From Knufia peltigerae (lineage: Eukaryota; Ascomycota; Eurotiomycetes; Chaetothyriales; Trichomeriaceae), in contig JAPDRN010000134.1 of NCBI GenBank assembly GCA_030247855.1, positions 1 to 64,000 of the forward strand: a stretch of DNA of 64,000 nucleotides, given 5' to 3'. Below, piece after piece: positions 32,151-44,830 of the stretch (positions are counted from its first letter, which is position 1; each line of letters opens with the position of its first letter). Below the pieces are notes generated by a model. The model was not told the origin of the DNA and did not search any database. It saw nothing but the letters and a program-made list of their open reading frames with translations. The translations under genes were made by a program, and so were the position numbers.

Positions 32151-35100
32151 GGTGGTTTTTATGTGAACAAGGATGAGTATTAATGTTCAGCGGATTTCTT
32201 GACGCTCTGTAGAATTATATTCGCTGCTGAATCGTGCGAGGTTTCAATCTGGCTTTCGTGTGCGGAGTTAGCACTTCGTCAATCTCGAACGTCTCGACCG
32301 AGCACGACGGTAACTAGACGAGGATATTGAAACGTCGCTGATGCGACGAGCGCGGCTGTACAAATGAAGAGGATACAATTGCTGGGGCGCATTAATTCGA
32401 TGTACCTTGTTTTTTCCACCGAGGTAATATCAGACTCCCCCTCGTCTACCTCGTCTTCAGAATTGAGATATCATTTACGAACCAGTACGGGGTCAAAAAT
32501 GTTCCTCTTCTTTGAAACTCGGACTTACAGTCGGCATGGTGTCTCGTAGACTAGCGGTGGACTTTGTAGGGAGGCTGGGAAACGGATGGAGAACATAATC
32601 TGGTGAGGAGGAGGTGAGACTTGATCGGATAATCTTCGAGAAGATCAGCGTAGAATCAACCATGAAAGGAAGGAGATTGAACAGTGGGCAATTTATCTGA
32701 TTAGATACACCATGTATCGAGTACAGTACAGCTAGTCCGTACAAACACTGGTAGAGATGGTACTCATACTCGGCGCCATAACAAGAAATGGATATCATCA
32801 CCAGCACGATCAAACATAGATTTCAGAATGTACACCACAAATCACTAGAAGATTGCCATTGCAGTGCAGTGCATCTGAGGTTGACCTGGAGAGTAGATGG
32901 ATGACCTGAGACTTGCTTTCTCTGCGTCGGCTTTGCGAGTTGGATCCAAAGACAGGGAGAAGAAGTAGTACATGGACCGAAGGCGTAGTCTGGTCGAGTC
33001 GTTCTGCAGCCACCAAATTATGACCCAAGAAAGCTCGTGCTGAGCGACACAACAGCTGGCAGGGAGATCAGGGTTTTGGAACGATCCAGCCCTTTGACTG
33101 ATACACAGCTGGAGTACGGTGGTCAACACTTAAACCTTCCATCAAGACGCGAACTGCTCAACGGCCATACAATAGTACAACAAGTGTTAGTCGCACGGCA
33201 TATGCCAATGACCCGAGACGCTTGTAACAATTGCAACGTTCATACGATAACGTGGCGTAGTCTCGACCGCTGTCTATGCTGGAGGTTACTGAAATTGCAC
33301 GTCGACCTCCAAAAGTCTGATATGGCTTGCATTTAGCAGACATATAGGAAACCCGAGCAAACTGCTTTGGGCTTAGAACACCCAGCACCGGTCAGGGTCC
33401 CTAGGGGTCCAAGCAGTCTCACCAGCCATTCTAGAAGCGTTCCACGACCAGTACACTTGTCGAAGAGTCATCCAATCGTCACACTGGAACAGGATTTCAG
33501 GCACTGTGGAAGGCCTGAAGGTTCGTAGGCAGGAAATGATACAACCATCGACCTGAGATGGTCACGTGAGCACGCGAGAAGATTATACGGAGGCAGAAAC
33601 TTCCCCTGCTCCGCTCCACGCCGATACTCAAACTCAAGCCGTCAGAAGACACCTCACACAACCGTTGTTGTATCACCTCACAACGTGAGTCCATCTGGAA
33701 CCCTGTGACAGAGCGGCGGGTATCCTGCAAGATGCAATTCAGGCAGGCCGTGGCGAGATCCGAGAAAAGACTCAATCGTGAGGGCCAAGAAAGAACACCG
33801 GCGAGTTTCCATTCGAGGTCGGTAACCAATCCTGAAACTTGCAAGAATCGCGGCTTCCCGACAGATGTGGTGAGACCTACGAGGGAAACATGGGTCATTG
33901 TTCCGAACCAAGTGTCGCCCGAGGCTCGTTACCGTTGAACTGACAGAACCCTTGTGAAATGCCAATTGTTCCGAGAGGAAAGCGGAATCTTGGGTAACGA
34001 ATGTTTGCCAGATTGTCAGTGTAAGTCAAGATCTCTGGATTGCGGGAATCGTAGCGATGAGAAACATCGCCATGGTAAGTTGAACAATCAACACACCGGT
34101 CTCATGACGGCTTCCCACAACAGTTCGGTGAGAGCCGAATATTCGGAGTTTGAACTTTCTGCTATGCCGGCACCAAAGACAATCGTCTTCCACCACCGGC
34201 AGTTGTTTTCGCTGAAGATTCTGAAACTTGCAACATCTGAGATCTTCAACTTATCTCTGAGCAGTGGTTGAGCGAATTCGAAGCAGACATTATGGACACG
34301 TGATATCGAGGCTAGAGATCTGTTCGGTGAAACCATATTCCATCCCGAACTCTCGTGTGAAGCATTCAAACCGCAAGTGGCAGATGGATACGGTGAAGTG
34401 CTATTGGGCTCGGCGGTAGTTTTGCCCCTCTACCACTGATTTACGAAATGGCAGGAAAAACCATCACACCGCTTGTCAACGCTTGTCGATGGCAGTGGAT
34501 TTACATGCCTCACCCTCGCCTCAGATTCGGAGGCAAATTTTGACCTGCAGATCATCGTGGCCAGATTCACGGACTAACATCACGACCAGCGCTAACCGCC
34601 TCGTGATCGTCCGTCTGTTCGACCAACCTGCTTATCCGACGCGTCAAAAGACAAGACCGGCCTCGACTGGGCCCTTGGCTGGCTCTGCTCATGGTGATTC
34701 GCCAGACAACGTGGCTCGAAGTTGTCAAGTGAGGGTCAGCTTTCCATTGAGAAGGCAAATTCTCGTACAGGGGGTAATCTCCTACGTAATCTCGTGTCAC
34801 GTCGAGGCGAGGAACTCGACTAGACTTGCAAATCTGTCTAGCACTCACGCACTACAGGGCGATGCTACCCCTGTCATCATCCATCACGAAACCCCTCCTT
34901 GGCTGTTGCCCGATAGTACTGTAGGTTCAGGGATCATGAGTCCAGGGACCGCCAGAGACCCAAAACTCCCATGCAAGACAATCGAAGACTGGGTCACGAT
35001 CAAGGATGGCGACTTTTTGAGACACGCGCATCGCCGTTTCTGAGTTCCCGGTAGCTCACAGACTACTGAGCATTATCAATTTCGGCAGGGCTCGTGGTGT

Positions 35101-37580
35101 TTGCGCTATCCAATGCACTATTTGCCCTTATTGGCTGGCAATGGGAACTGCTCCTGACCTTCGATTTGCATGGCGCCACGAGATGAAGCGGGGTCACATG
35201 CGCAACACGAAAGTGGACGACGCCAAATTGTCTTGCGGATCGTTTTGCAGTCAAGCATCTCATGGCCGTCGCTGAAACAGTGCGGCCCGCTTGCTGCCCA
35301 GTGTCTGTGGCGAATCAATGCTGTGTCAGAGAGTGCAATAATTTTGCAAGCCACACCAAAATTGGTAGCCGACACTTCCGCCGAGGCTGGCACAACGCGA
35401 CCATAATCCTAATCCTGGGGGGGCAAATTTGGTGCAGACGAGCAGGAAAGGCACACCACACCAGCACTAACACTACTGCAAAGGGGCAGAATGCTAGAGT
35501 GATACAGCCTGCTGCTGGCTGGGGACTTGCAGTTCGCCTGATCCATGGGCGAAGTTGCCTTGCCCGCCGTTGACACTCTGTTCGGTGGCTGAGGAGTCGT
35601 ATTTTCCAAAGCCAGTTCTGCTGGCCCTCGTGCAAGGGTGTGTCCCGCCTGCCACGATCTTTCAGCTCCGACTGAGGTGACAGAAGTGTGGACTTGTTCT
35701 CCCTGAAGCATGCCTGCATAATAGCGCTGACCACGCTGTGGCCTTCGTCAAAGATAGAAGTCTCCATAAGGAGAGGAGAGCCTTGTGCATGGACATGGGG
35801 ATGTACGAGGAAGCGGGCGGAAGACCAGCGTCGGCGCTGCAATCTGCAATTCTGAGCACGATCGTTTGGGCAGAAACATGAGCATGCAGGAAGGATGGGC
35901 ATGGATGGACTGCTGGCAGGCTTCAACCACACCTCTCGCATCGAGAAGGGGCTGTGACACAGGCCCTCTGATTGGGGCACAGCGTCTAATTGGAGCGAGG
36001 GATTCCAGCGCGCAGAATCCATCGTGAGATCAAGGTTAGTGCCTCACCCAGGCGTCAGCGTACTTCTCAGACTGACACGCTGGAGCAACCCTGTGCCCTG
36101 CCATTTTCGCTGTCTAGTCATCCAGTCGTCTACCCACCGGCTTTCCTGAAACACGGGCGAATAGCAACGGCAGGCTACCTTGCCGGGACCAGCATTACAC
36201 ACCTGCCAGGCCTGAGGCGTCTAGGCGGCGCAAAAAGCAACACGGACTTACCCTGAGCAGGTTCGCCGCTGGTAACACTGCCCGACCGACGCTTGACAGT
36301 CGATCAATGTGCTCGTCTCATCAGGCATGTGCAGTGCCGTCTGTGCTGGCGGCAGCAGCAACCAATAGTCGTGGCCGTGCGCCGGCAAACTCGCCCATAG
36401 TCTGAGAGGGTTATTTGGGACCATGGGCCTCCCAAGAGACACAGCAGACGGCTGAGGGTTCCTGCCTGTGACCGGTGGCGTAACAGGAGGAAATTTCGCC
36501 TGCACAGCGCCATTGGCGCCAAAGCCTACAACCGAAGAACAATGGCGAATTGAGTAACGGCGAGGCGGCGGACTGACCAGCCCAACTACACCAGACCTGC
36601 AGACCTACAGCACTACTCGCCCTGCCAGGATCATGACCACCTCGAATTTCCAGGGCTCCTCCTGGGCAGGACAGGTTCTACATTTTACTTTGGTGTGAGT
36701 AGTGATGGACACGCTAGAGGCCCTTCTGGTCCGGTGAGCTCGTTGACGACTGGTCGACGGTTAGCGCTGGCGTTCGGTTTCGCAAGGAACGCTGATCTGT
36801 CGTGACGAAAAATGCGCCCAGCCACCTGGTGATCCGTCCATCCTTCCCTTGTTATGTCCTTGGTGTCAGGATGGTATGCAACCCACCAGTCTCCTGCTAC
36901 CAGGCCGTGCCCGCCTCGTCGTGCGGTGTCTGGCCCACTTCGCATCGAAACCGTTGGTGGCCGACTCGTCATCCAGCGTCAGACCACAGCCAGGGTTTGC
37001 GAACTTTGATGCACTGGAGCGGATCTCTCTTGTTCTGGCGTTCTATTCGCAGCATCTCTCTAACCAGGTTCTGACAGCGTTCTGCCCCACTGACATGGGT
37101 ACCATGGGTGGGCATTGAAGGATGTCCGACCGTGCGTCGACGCTTGCTGTCCTTGTTAGTGGTTTGGGATGTCTCCATCCACCGTCATACCTAAAAGGAC
37201 ATTATATTGCCTCTACACCTCACAAGAACCTCTTCGATATCACAACTAGCATCGCCACTAAACAACCAACCTTCCTCTCTCCACGGACTTCCCTCTTCCT
37301 ATATCTCACATCTTCTGTTATATCTATTTACTTTCGAGTCCTTCCTTTACTCTCATCAACACAACTCGACATCGATCCTACAACCATCCTTGACCATCCA
37401 TAATACCCGGAAGGAACCCAAAGGCCATACTCTATTTCCTATTCTTTCTCTCAACCACATAAACATCCGGGAGTGTTTTGTTTGGACCCATGTTCTGAGC
37501 CGGTTGTTCTCTTATTTGGTCTTTAACGACTACTCCTTTTTCCTAAAGCAAGTACTCGGTACTTTTGGGTTCTCCCAATA
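32151..37580. other. Long gene-poor region upstream of the kinase gene (5.4 kb)
   Basis: No gene can be supported. The longest open frames (34483-35043 plus strand, 35315-36022 minus strand) begin with true or near starts but have no recognisable domain, are Ser/Arg/Pro/Cys-rich, and overlap equally long frames on the other strand. Base composition looks normal, without TA-rich decay typical of RIP. From about 37200 the sequence becomes CT-rich and nearly ATG-free, probably the kinase mRNA leader. Confidence 0.55.
37490..37498 (+). promoter_or_regulatory. Two-codon upstream open reading frame (ATG TTC TGA)
   Basis: Between about 37200 and the kinase start at 37581 this is the only ATG. It is followed by a single Phe codon and a stop, 91 bases upstream of the main ATG. 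Such minimal uORFs can tune translation; whether the transcript includes it is an inference from the CT-rich leader-like sequence. Confidence 0.4.
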
Positions 37581-38901
37581 ATGCTCTTGACACCACCACC
37601 GTCTCCTGAACTCACGACCTCTCTTGCGCCAGAGGACAGATTGGGGTGTGTACTTGCCGGCCGATTGGAACTCGTCTCTGTCCTTGGAGTGGGTGCCTAT
37701 GGAGTCGTCTACCGTGCTGTCGACATCTTGACCAATATTCCCTATGCTGTGAAGGCTCTTCCCAAATCCGGACTAGATGCCAGACAGCGGCGGTTTCAAC
37801 GACGAGAGATCGCTCTACACCATCAAGCAAGCCAGCATCCCAATGTTGTTTCCTTGTTGCGCATCTTGGACAGCCCGGACTGCACCTTTGTCGTGATTGA
37901 ATTTTGCCCGGAAGGCGACCTTTTCTCCAACATCACCGAACACGGCCATTTCGTGGGCGATGACCAGCTGGTTAAACATACGTTCCTGCAGATCTTGGAT
38001 GCCGTCCAGTACTGCCATTCCGTTGGGATTTACCATCGCGATCTGAAACCCGAGAACATCCTGGTCACCAACAATGGAAGTACGGTCAAGTTGGCCGATT
38101 TTGGACTCGCCACCACCGATGCAGTCACATCCGACTTTGGATGCGGTTCTACCTTTTACATGTCACCAGGTATGTGTCCGCCGTCCTTGTCCCTGATGAA
38201 CAATTGCTAACGCTCTTGCGTGTACAGAATGTCAACAAACTCCATCAAGGCCATATGCTCGCTACGCTGCCGCGCCCAATGATGTTTGGAGCCTTGGTGT
38301 AATCCTGGTGAACTTGACCTGTGGTCGCAATCCATGGAAAAAGGCCTCTCCCGAGGATTCCACGTTCAGAGCATTCCTCCAGGATCCCAAGTTTTTGAGC
38401 TCGATCTTGCCCATATCTGTCGAACTCAACGTGATCTTGCGCCGGATCTTCGAGTGTGAACCACACAAGAGGGTTAGTCTCCAGGAACTCCGGGAGTTGA
38501 TCATCAACTGTCCCAGGTTGACCATTAACTCCTACAACACTCTGCCTCCGTCACCTGCCGCATCTCCATATGCGTACGTTGATCCCGTGGATTGTGCCAA
38601 CATGGCTCTGCCACCGTCACCACCTGCATCGCCTTGTCCTCAACCACCATTCCACACACAACCCTCGGAATGGTCTCTGTTTGGCACGACGTCCAAGTCA
38701 GGTTCATCTTGTTCTTCTGTTTCCACGGATTCCGGGTACGAATCCGAAAGTCTTTTCAACGACGCTGGCCAGTATATGCAACCACCTCCGGTTTTCAATT
38801 TCTACGGCAATGTTATTCCGTTGAACAACGAAACCGACAAGCCTACAACCTATCATCCTTTTTCTCCACCCGGATTCAGCCCAGCAGTCGCAACCTATTA
38901 A
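37581..38901 (+). CDS. Serine/threonine protein kinase, Ran1/Pat1-Sks1/Vhs1-like
   Basis: Two exons, 37581-38169 and 38228-38901, giving 420 residues. The kinase domain starts near residue 33: glycine loop GVGAYGVVYRAVD, VAIK-type lysine YAVKALPK (K58), catalytic loop IYHRDLKPENIL (about 150), DFG in LADFGLATT (about 172), activation-segment ending GCGSTFYMSPECQQ, and the domain closes near residue 310 with HKRVSLQELR. FGCGS(T/S)FYMSPE is the hallmark of the Ran1/Pat1, Sks1 and Vhs1 group, which couples nutrient status to growth, filamentation or meiosis in yeasts. The tail is Ser/Pro-rich with PPSP repeats and ends without further domains. The 58-nt intron (GTATGT, GCTAACG, TACAG) lies inside the MSPE motif and is required to complete it. 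The gene stands alone between very long intergenic regions. Confidence 0.92.
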
Positions 38902-41452
38902 TATCCTTTTTTGGTGACTACGCGAACGATTATACGTTCAGCAGCGACCGCTTTGATGTTCTCTTACGACATTCACGGCATTTATGATCGATTGGAGTTT
39001 TTGTTTTTCCAAAACTGTTTTCATCTGGATACCCAGGCGGTTTACGAGACTTTGACCAATTACCACATGACTGGAAAGTTCATCTGGATCCTTTTTATTA
39101 CCGGAAAAAAAAACTAGGAACAAAATTTGTGTGTTCTATTTGACCGCACTGGACTTGAGAGCGTGTTTGAGTTTCACCTAGACGATGGAGGGAGGGCATG
39201 TTTCCGTGTTGACTGTTGAATGTGCGCGAGGATGACGCCGAAGGAGATTTGTTATGTCAGCGTTCTGAAGGTTGGGAATTTTGAAAGAGGGAAAAACAAC
39301 TCAGAGGCAGAAAATGGCGCAAAAAGTGGGATGCTTTGTTGTTGATTGATTGTCCCTCAAACCAAGTGCTGGCGAGAGGTGACATGGGATTTGGAGAGGA
39401 AGTCGTCGATTTATTTTCCTTTTGCTATGTTTACATGGGTGTCTCGAGACATCAAATAAGTTATCTTGTATGACCAACCGAGGGAAACATCTTTCAAGGC
39501 TCTCGAATTGGAGTTGACTTAAGGGCTCTCACGGGGCCATGTTTGTCTAGTCCTCAGTCGGATTGTCTGTTTATCTTGTAGATAGATGAGTTCGAGAAGA
39601 GACGAAAACAATAAGATTCAGGTCTAAATCCATACTTTCTGTTCGCTTCTCTCAACTACCCATCAATAGTAACTATTCGCAAAGGATGGGTGAAGCGGCT
39701 ATCATGAGTGGCGACTGTACCTTTGCTGTGCTGGACTGTCACTGCCACCACTATTCTACGATCTACCTACCATACTAGGTAAGGTTGACCCCCCAAGACT
39801 TTTTGGACGGGACGGAGGGGGGGGCTCCAGGAGGAGGAGCTTGAAGGAGGATCAGGAGGGATGGATCGAGGATCTTCCTGTCTTTGCCACACTCTGTTTC
39901 TGGTTGCCGTCTGTACTTCACCAGACAGAAGCTATTATTGTAGAACTCTTGTTGGTTGCCGCCCCCGGCAGTAATAGCAGAAACTAATGCAAGCCTCTTT
40001 CTTCTTTTTTGCCACAAACCACCCCCCTGTCGCTCCTTGTCTCTTTCGAGCGAGAAGACAAGGTTACGGAGTTTTGGACGCATGCGATCCAGCCCAGCCC
40101 GTCCAAGGGACTTTTTTCTTTCTTGACAGCGCACATGCGTCAGCCCCCCGCTTGCTTGTCTCGTACTGGGCATTTGGATTGGACTCTATCAGTTCCAGGG
40201 GTGTCTAGAGGATGCATGATGCATTGGCCTGCCTTATTTTGTTTTTGTCCCTCCTCTAGACCTTTTTTCGACTGGGGCCACAAGCTAGTGCGACTTTTAT
40301 CAGTATAGCTGGCCTGTTTGCGCAGTAACGTGTTTTGCCAAAAGGTCTTGAATCTCTTTTTTTCTTTCGCCACGGCGCTACTGCATGCACGGAAGGAGTG
40401 TGTGCACGTCTGTCAACTTCTTCCCCCAGCTCGCCTACGCTCGCGCAGATGGTCCTGATTTGCTGACAACAGCCTTGTAGAACTTTCCATCCCTTGGATC
40501 CCGCTTCCTTGTTCCTTCCTTGTGGGAAGGGAAGGAGGGGAGGGGCGCGGCTGATATTCTCCAGTACGGCTACAAGGCGACTAAGAATTCCTCGGCTACA
40601 GAACAACACATCACACTCGGGATGCAGTCCCAGCCCAACCCAAGGCCCCTCCCCTTCCTCCCCATCTTCCCTCTATCTTATCCCATCGCCCATCATTCAC
40701 TTATCAAAAGGAGCGCTAACGACGTATCCGGACGGGAGTTAATATGTCATTGGATCATTGGGTCCTTCAAGCAGACCCACCAGGACTTGACCTACTATAG
40801 CCATGTACATACGGTCCGCAAATGCGAACCAGACAGGTACTTCTCTGACACTTGTTGCACGTCGCTCTCCCATCAGTGACGGGAGGCTTATGCAGGTGAT
40901 TGCGCAAGTTTTACCACGGAGAAAATGTGATGGACTCTGGAAGTCACGGCAGGTGGAAGTTTGGTTGGGTACTGGTGGCTAGTCCGGATTGCACGTTCCT
41001 CAATCGAGTAAGGCAATGATGGATGGATTTGCATCGATCACAAGGAGGGATTTCCCTCCTGGCGTGCAGGGGGAGGGCGGGGGTTAGAAAAAAAAAGAAG
41101 AGACTGGCACAGATACTAGAGTACGGGAGTACGATTGGTCATTCGTCCTAACGCAGACCAGACACGGGCAACACACAAGATGGGCGCAGAGCATACAGAC
41201 CCGGGCTGTCCTTCCCTCTCTCTCCATCCCTCTCTCTCCATCCCTGTCCGACATGGAGGCAACGAGACAGAAAGAAGAGAATGGTGAGCAAAAAGCTGCT
41301 GTACTACACAGCCAACCACTCGTACAGTACCGCCTGTCCCGCGCGCTGTCTTGATGAACCTTTTTCATTCGTCAGACACAAGTGCCGGCAGCTGACATCC
41401 TTTTGGCAGCTTTTCTGCCTTTCCTGATAAGCAGATAGAATGGTTGCCCAAT

Positions 41453-41515
41453 ACACACACTCTCACACTCACACACACACACGCACGCACACACGCACGC
41501 ACACACGCACACACA
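41453..41515 (+). repeat. CA-rich microsatellite with interspersed CG steps
   Basis: Sixty-odd bases of ACAC with regular GCACGCAC interruptions, able to adopt Z-DNA. Confidence 0.85.
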
Positions 41516-43450
41516 TTATTCGATGATGATGATGCAGCTTGTGTCACCCTCACACCCCCCTCCCTCTTTTCGTCACCTTTAATCCCGTCTTGTTTCTCCA
41601 ACGGGTGGTGGGTTTATCTGATAAGCCCATTTCCTGCTGCGTGTCCAACCTTGTAGTACTCCGCACAGGAATGCGAAATGGTGTTCATCTTTCAAAGCAT
41701 TGACAGAGCAAGGTTGAAGGTACACAGGGCAGCCAAAGGATACAGTATCCGTCAACCTAACCAGTAACCACCCTTGCCCACTACTTGCTCTTACGATCAC
41801 CCAAGCAAGCCCAAGACGGGCGTTGCTATCGTTGTTTCGAACTTGGGTTCATCATCCCCCGTCACCACTTTGACACTTTGGAGCTCTGCTGACGACTACT
41901 CCTAACATTGTGAAAGTCCTCGTTACTATACGAGTACGATTACGAGTAATCTGTGGGCGTCGTCTGCGAGTACCAAGACCTCAGGCATCTCGTAGATTAC
42001 CTATTGTATCTACGTAATAAGAAGAGCACGAGTATTCCTAAGCGCAATTCATAGGTAGTCCGTATCGAAGCTGTACTGTTGGCCACCTCACAGTACTCGG
42101 CACCTTCTCGCCAGAGAAAGCATCAGTACTGACTCGTAAACGTCTGCTTGCGACTCTGAAAAAAACTTCCGATGATGATCGATTAACTTTTTTTTCCCCT
42201 TCTCGATATCCGTAAAAAACGCATTGTGATCGGTAGTCAGCAACGCGATCGAAGGCAACCTTCTTTTTTCCCCCCCCCCGCCTTAACCATCCAAAACGGT
42301 CGAGACCCAGCAAAATACGAGGAAAAAGCAAGACACCAAGAAAGCAATCCAGTCCACCTGTCAACCCAATCCCTGAAGCATATCATTCTTCTAACCGAAG
42401 GGTCAATATCTCACAAGGTACTTCGTGCGAGGCAGGATGACTCCACATTTTCAGGTCTACAACCCCAATGACGACGGGGTGTGTCAACTGGACATGTGTC
42501 ACGTTCCGCCGTCCTGCACAACAACGTACACAAATACAAAAATACGAGGTTGAACTTGAGTCAAAAAGCAGATGGCCAAAACTCGTGCGAGTACGAGGCG
42601 GCGGTCGCGAGAAGATGGGCGGTAAGTCACAGAAGTCAGCGAAGTCACCTGTCAGGTCACCCCGTCCCCCCCCCTCTCCCTTCATCCTCGTAATTATTTT
42701 TATTGTTTCAATAGCACAGGTTCAAAACGTCGAAGAAAGAGGGTGGGTGTGCATGTCACAAAAACTGCCCAATGAGCGTCCAAGAAACGTTCCCTCAGAC
42801 GACGGACATCCGGGGCGGGGGACTCATAACTCGTACTCTCAAGTCTTCCTCGCGGTTGTTCTTCCGCTTTTGTCATCCGAAGCGTGCCTTTTTTCTTCCC
42901 CCCCTTGCTTTTGTTGAATCATTGACTTCCGTCACTAGTTCGTTTTTATCTCGGCGAAAGGGTGTGTCCTTCGTCGCCCTATAATACGTACAAGTAGGTG
43001 CCAAAGTCGAATGAACTCGTGACTTCGTACCTCCAGCCCGTGGTTAGGGAACGTTTTCTGTCTCCCTCGAACCCACCAAACCGCTCTTCTCCCATGCCTT
43101 GCCCGCCAGCCTGATCCTCACCCGGCAATTCATCAACACATGGCAAAAATGCCTCAACAACTCACCAACTTTTGTCGAGTGAGAAGGTAGTTGGCTGGGC
43201 CATGAAGTCACGGAAACACGATACGCTCGCGGACACGGGCGGCATGCATGATGGCATTTCGTAGACCCAATCATGCTGCGTCAAATTGATTTATCCGAAT
43301 CCTTCAGGAGCTGTCGTCTTGCTGTCGTCTTGGGATAGAAACATACACTTGGCCTTGGGATTGTGTACTGTAATCGACGATTGATAGTGTGGATCATAAC
43401 GTCCAAAAATAAAGTTACTACTGAGGAGCAGAGGGCGACCAAGTGCCTGT

Positions 43451-43488
43451 CACGTGGTACAAAGCGACTTCTTGATTATAGGTCACGT
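43451..43488. promoter_or_regulatory. Pair of CACGTG E-box-like sites
   Basis: Two CACGTG hexamers, each preceded by GT, at 43451-43456 and 43483-43488, spaced 32 bases (about three helical turns). bHLH factors bind such sites; any target gene is uncertain because none is near. Confidence 0.3.
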
Positions 43489-44801
43489 GAAGGAAGGGTA
43501 TGGTCTCCGGGCAGAGAGTTGGAGAATAGTGAGGACTCGTAGAAAGTCTGTATCCAGGTACCTCAGAACAAGCAAGCTGGATGCACGGACACCAAGTCAC
43601 AATAAATAGAGGCCAGCGTGTCACTTTCCGGAAACCACAGATACGAAAGCTCGTGGAAAGAAGCAGGAGCATCAAACAGCTCAGTGCTGCGGTGATACTT
43701 TACCCTGAAATTCTTCAACGGGCACGGTCGTGGGCGTTGGTGTCAAAAATGCGTCCTGATCACCAAGTGCTCATTCAAACTTGTCACTCACATCGTACGA
43801 GTGTACGAGTCCTGGCAGGCAGACGACATCCGGAGCAACACAACCCACCATAATGAACTCCTTTCTCCATATGAGACCGGGTACGTCATCATGTATTGTG
43901 ATCCAGAATGCCTCATCGCATCTCTGGTTGGGTTTCGCTCGTGCCAATATATTCTGTACAAAGACCATAGTCGAGCGGCACCTCCGTCGATATCCGGAGC
44001 TGCAAGCACCAGTGTTGAACTGTTGTCGAGCGGCCAATGATGGTAGCCCGTTAGCACCACGGCTCCCGGGGCCCATTGGCGTGTCTCAAGCAATAGTAGG
44101 GGGGAAAGATATATTTCCACTCCCTTGAGGAGGTCAAAGCTCGAGGCTCCTCTTTTCCCAATGATGTACTCCTCACATGGAAATTGTAGTTATGAGGTAC
44201 TTCGTCCCAGTGCCATGCAAGATTCGCTAGTTGACGGGTATAAGGGGGGCCGATCTACAAGATCAGGTTCTAGGTTGGAAAGAACACCAGGCGGTCTGTG
44301 TGAGAGGGCCCCTGTGTGAGGCTCTGAGGGAACATGTCAGCTGTGCAGTGTACGTTGCGTAGGAGGAGGACAAGTGCCAGTTGGTGGTCAAGGCGTCGCA
44401 TGGAGCTGCGGTCTGGATGCTTTGACGTTTTGCCTTTGGGACCTCAAAAGCTGCAGCCTGTGCTCGGGCCAACAACACAACACTGGATGAGAACTAGTCG
44501 AGCGTGTCGCGAAGGGAGTTGAGGGTCTGCTCCACATTGAGGAAGAAAAAAAAAGGTACGTACCTAGTTTTGTCGCAGAAGACTGCTAAGCCACAATCAC
44601 AGACAAAGCTCATTTTTGTGAAGCCACAATTGAAACCGTGTCATCAGCGAGCGCCACGTCACGTTCGAAGACTCTGGGCAGCACTGATTTTCTCGCCTCG
44701 AACTGCTAGATTAACGCGGAGATGGAGATGGATCTCTTCTCTTAGAGGTCGCAAGCGAGATTTTCAGAGAGACCGTTGGTCAGTATTGTCTCAATACGAG
44801 A

Positions 44802-44830
44802 TACGGAGTACAGAGTACTCGTACTCCGTA
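44802..44830. repeat. Perfect 10-bp inverted repeat, TACGGAGTAC / GTACTCCGTA
   Basis: Arms at 44802-44811 and 44821-44830 with a 9-base loop that is itself nearly palindromic (GAGTACTC). The arms contain the ACGGAGTA octamer found singly elsewhere in the window. Could form a hairpin or cruciform. Confidence 0.85.

Noticed and set aside
34483..35043. 186-codon plus-strand frame
   Set aside because: ATG-initiated but without similarity or coding-like composition; I could not support it as a gene.
35315..36022. 235-codon minus-strand frame in the gene-poor region
   Set aside because: Cys/Arg/Pro-rich, no domain, competing frames on the other strand, no splice-linked partners.
37207..37581. 124-codon frame ending in TAATG overlapping the kinase start
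   Set aside because: It begins with TTG and contains no usable ATG; its openness comes from CT-rich leader sequence. The overlap is probably chance.
42468..42917. 149-codon plus-strand frame
   Set aside because: Low complexity and built partly on C/T tracts; no domain.
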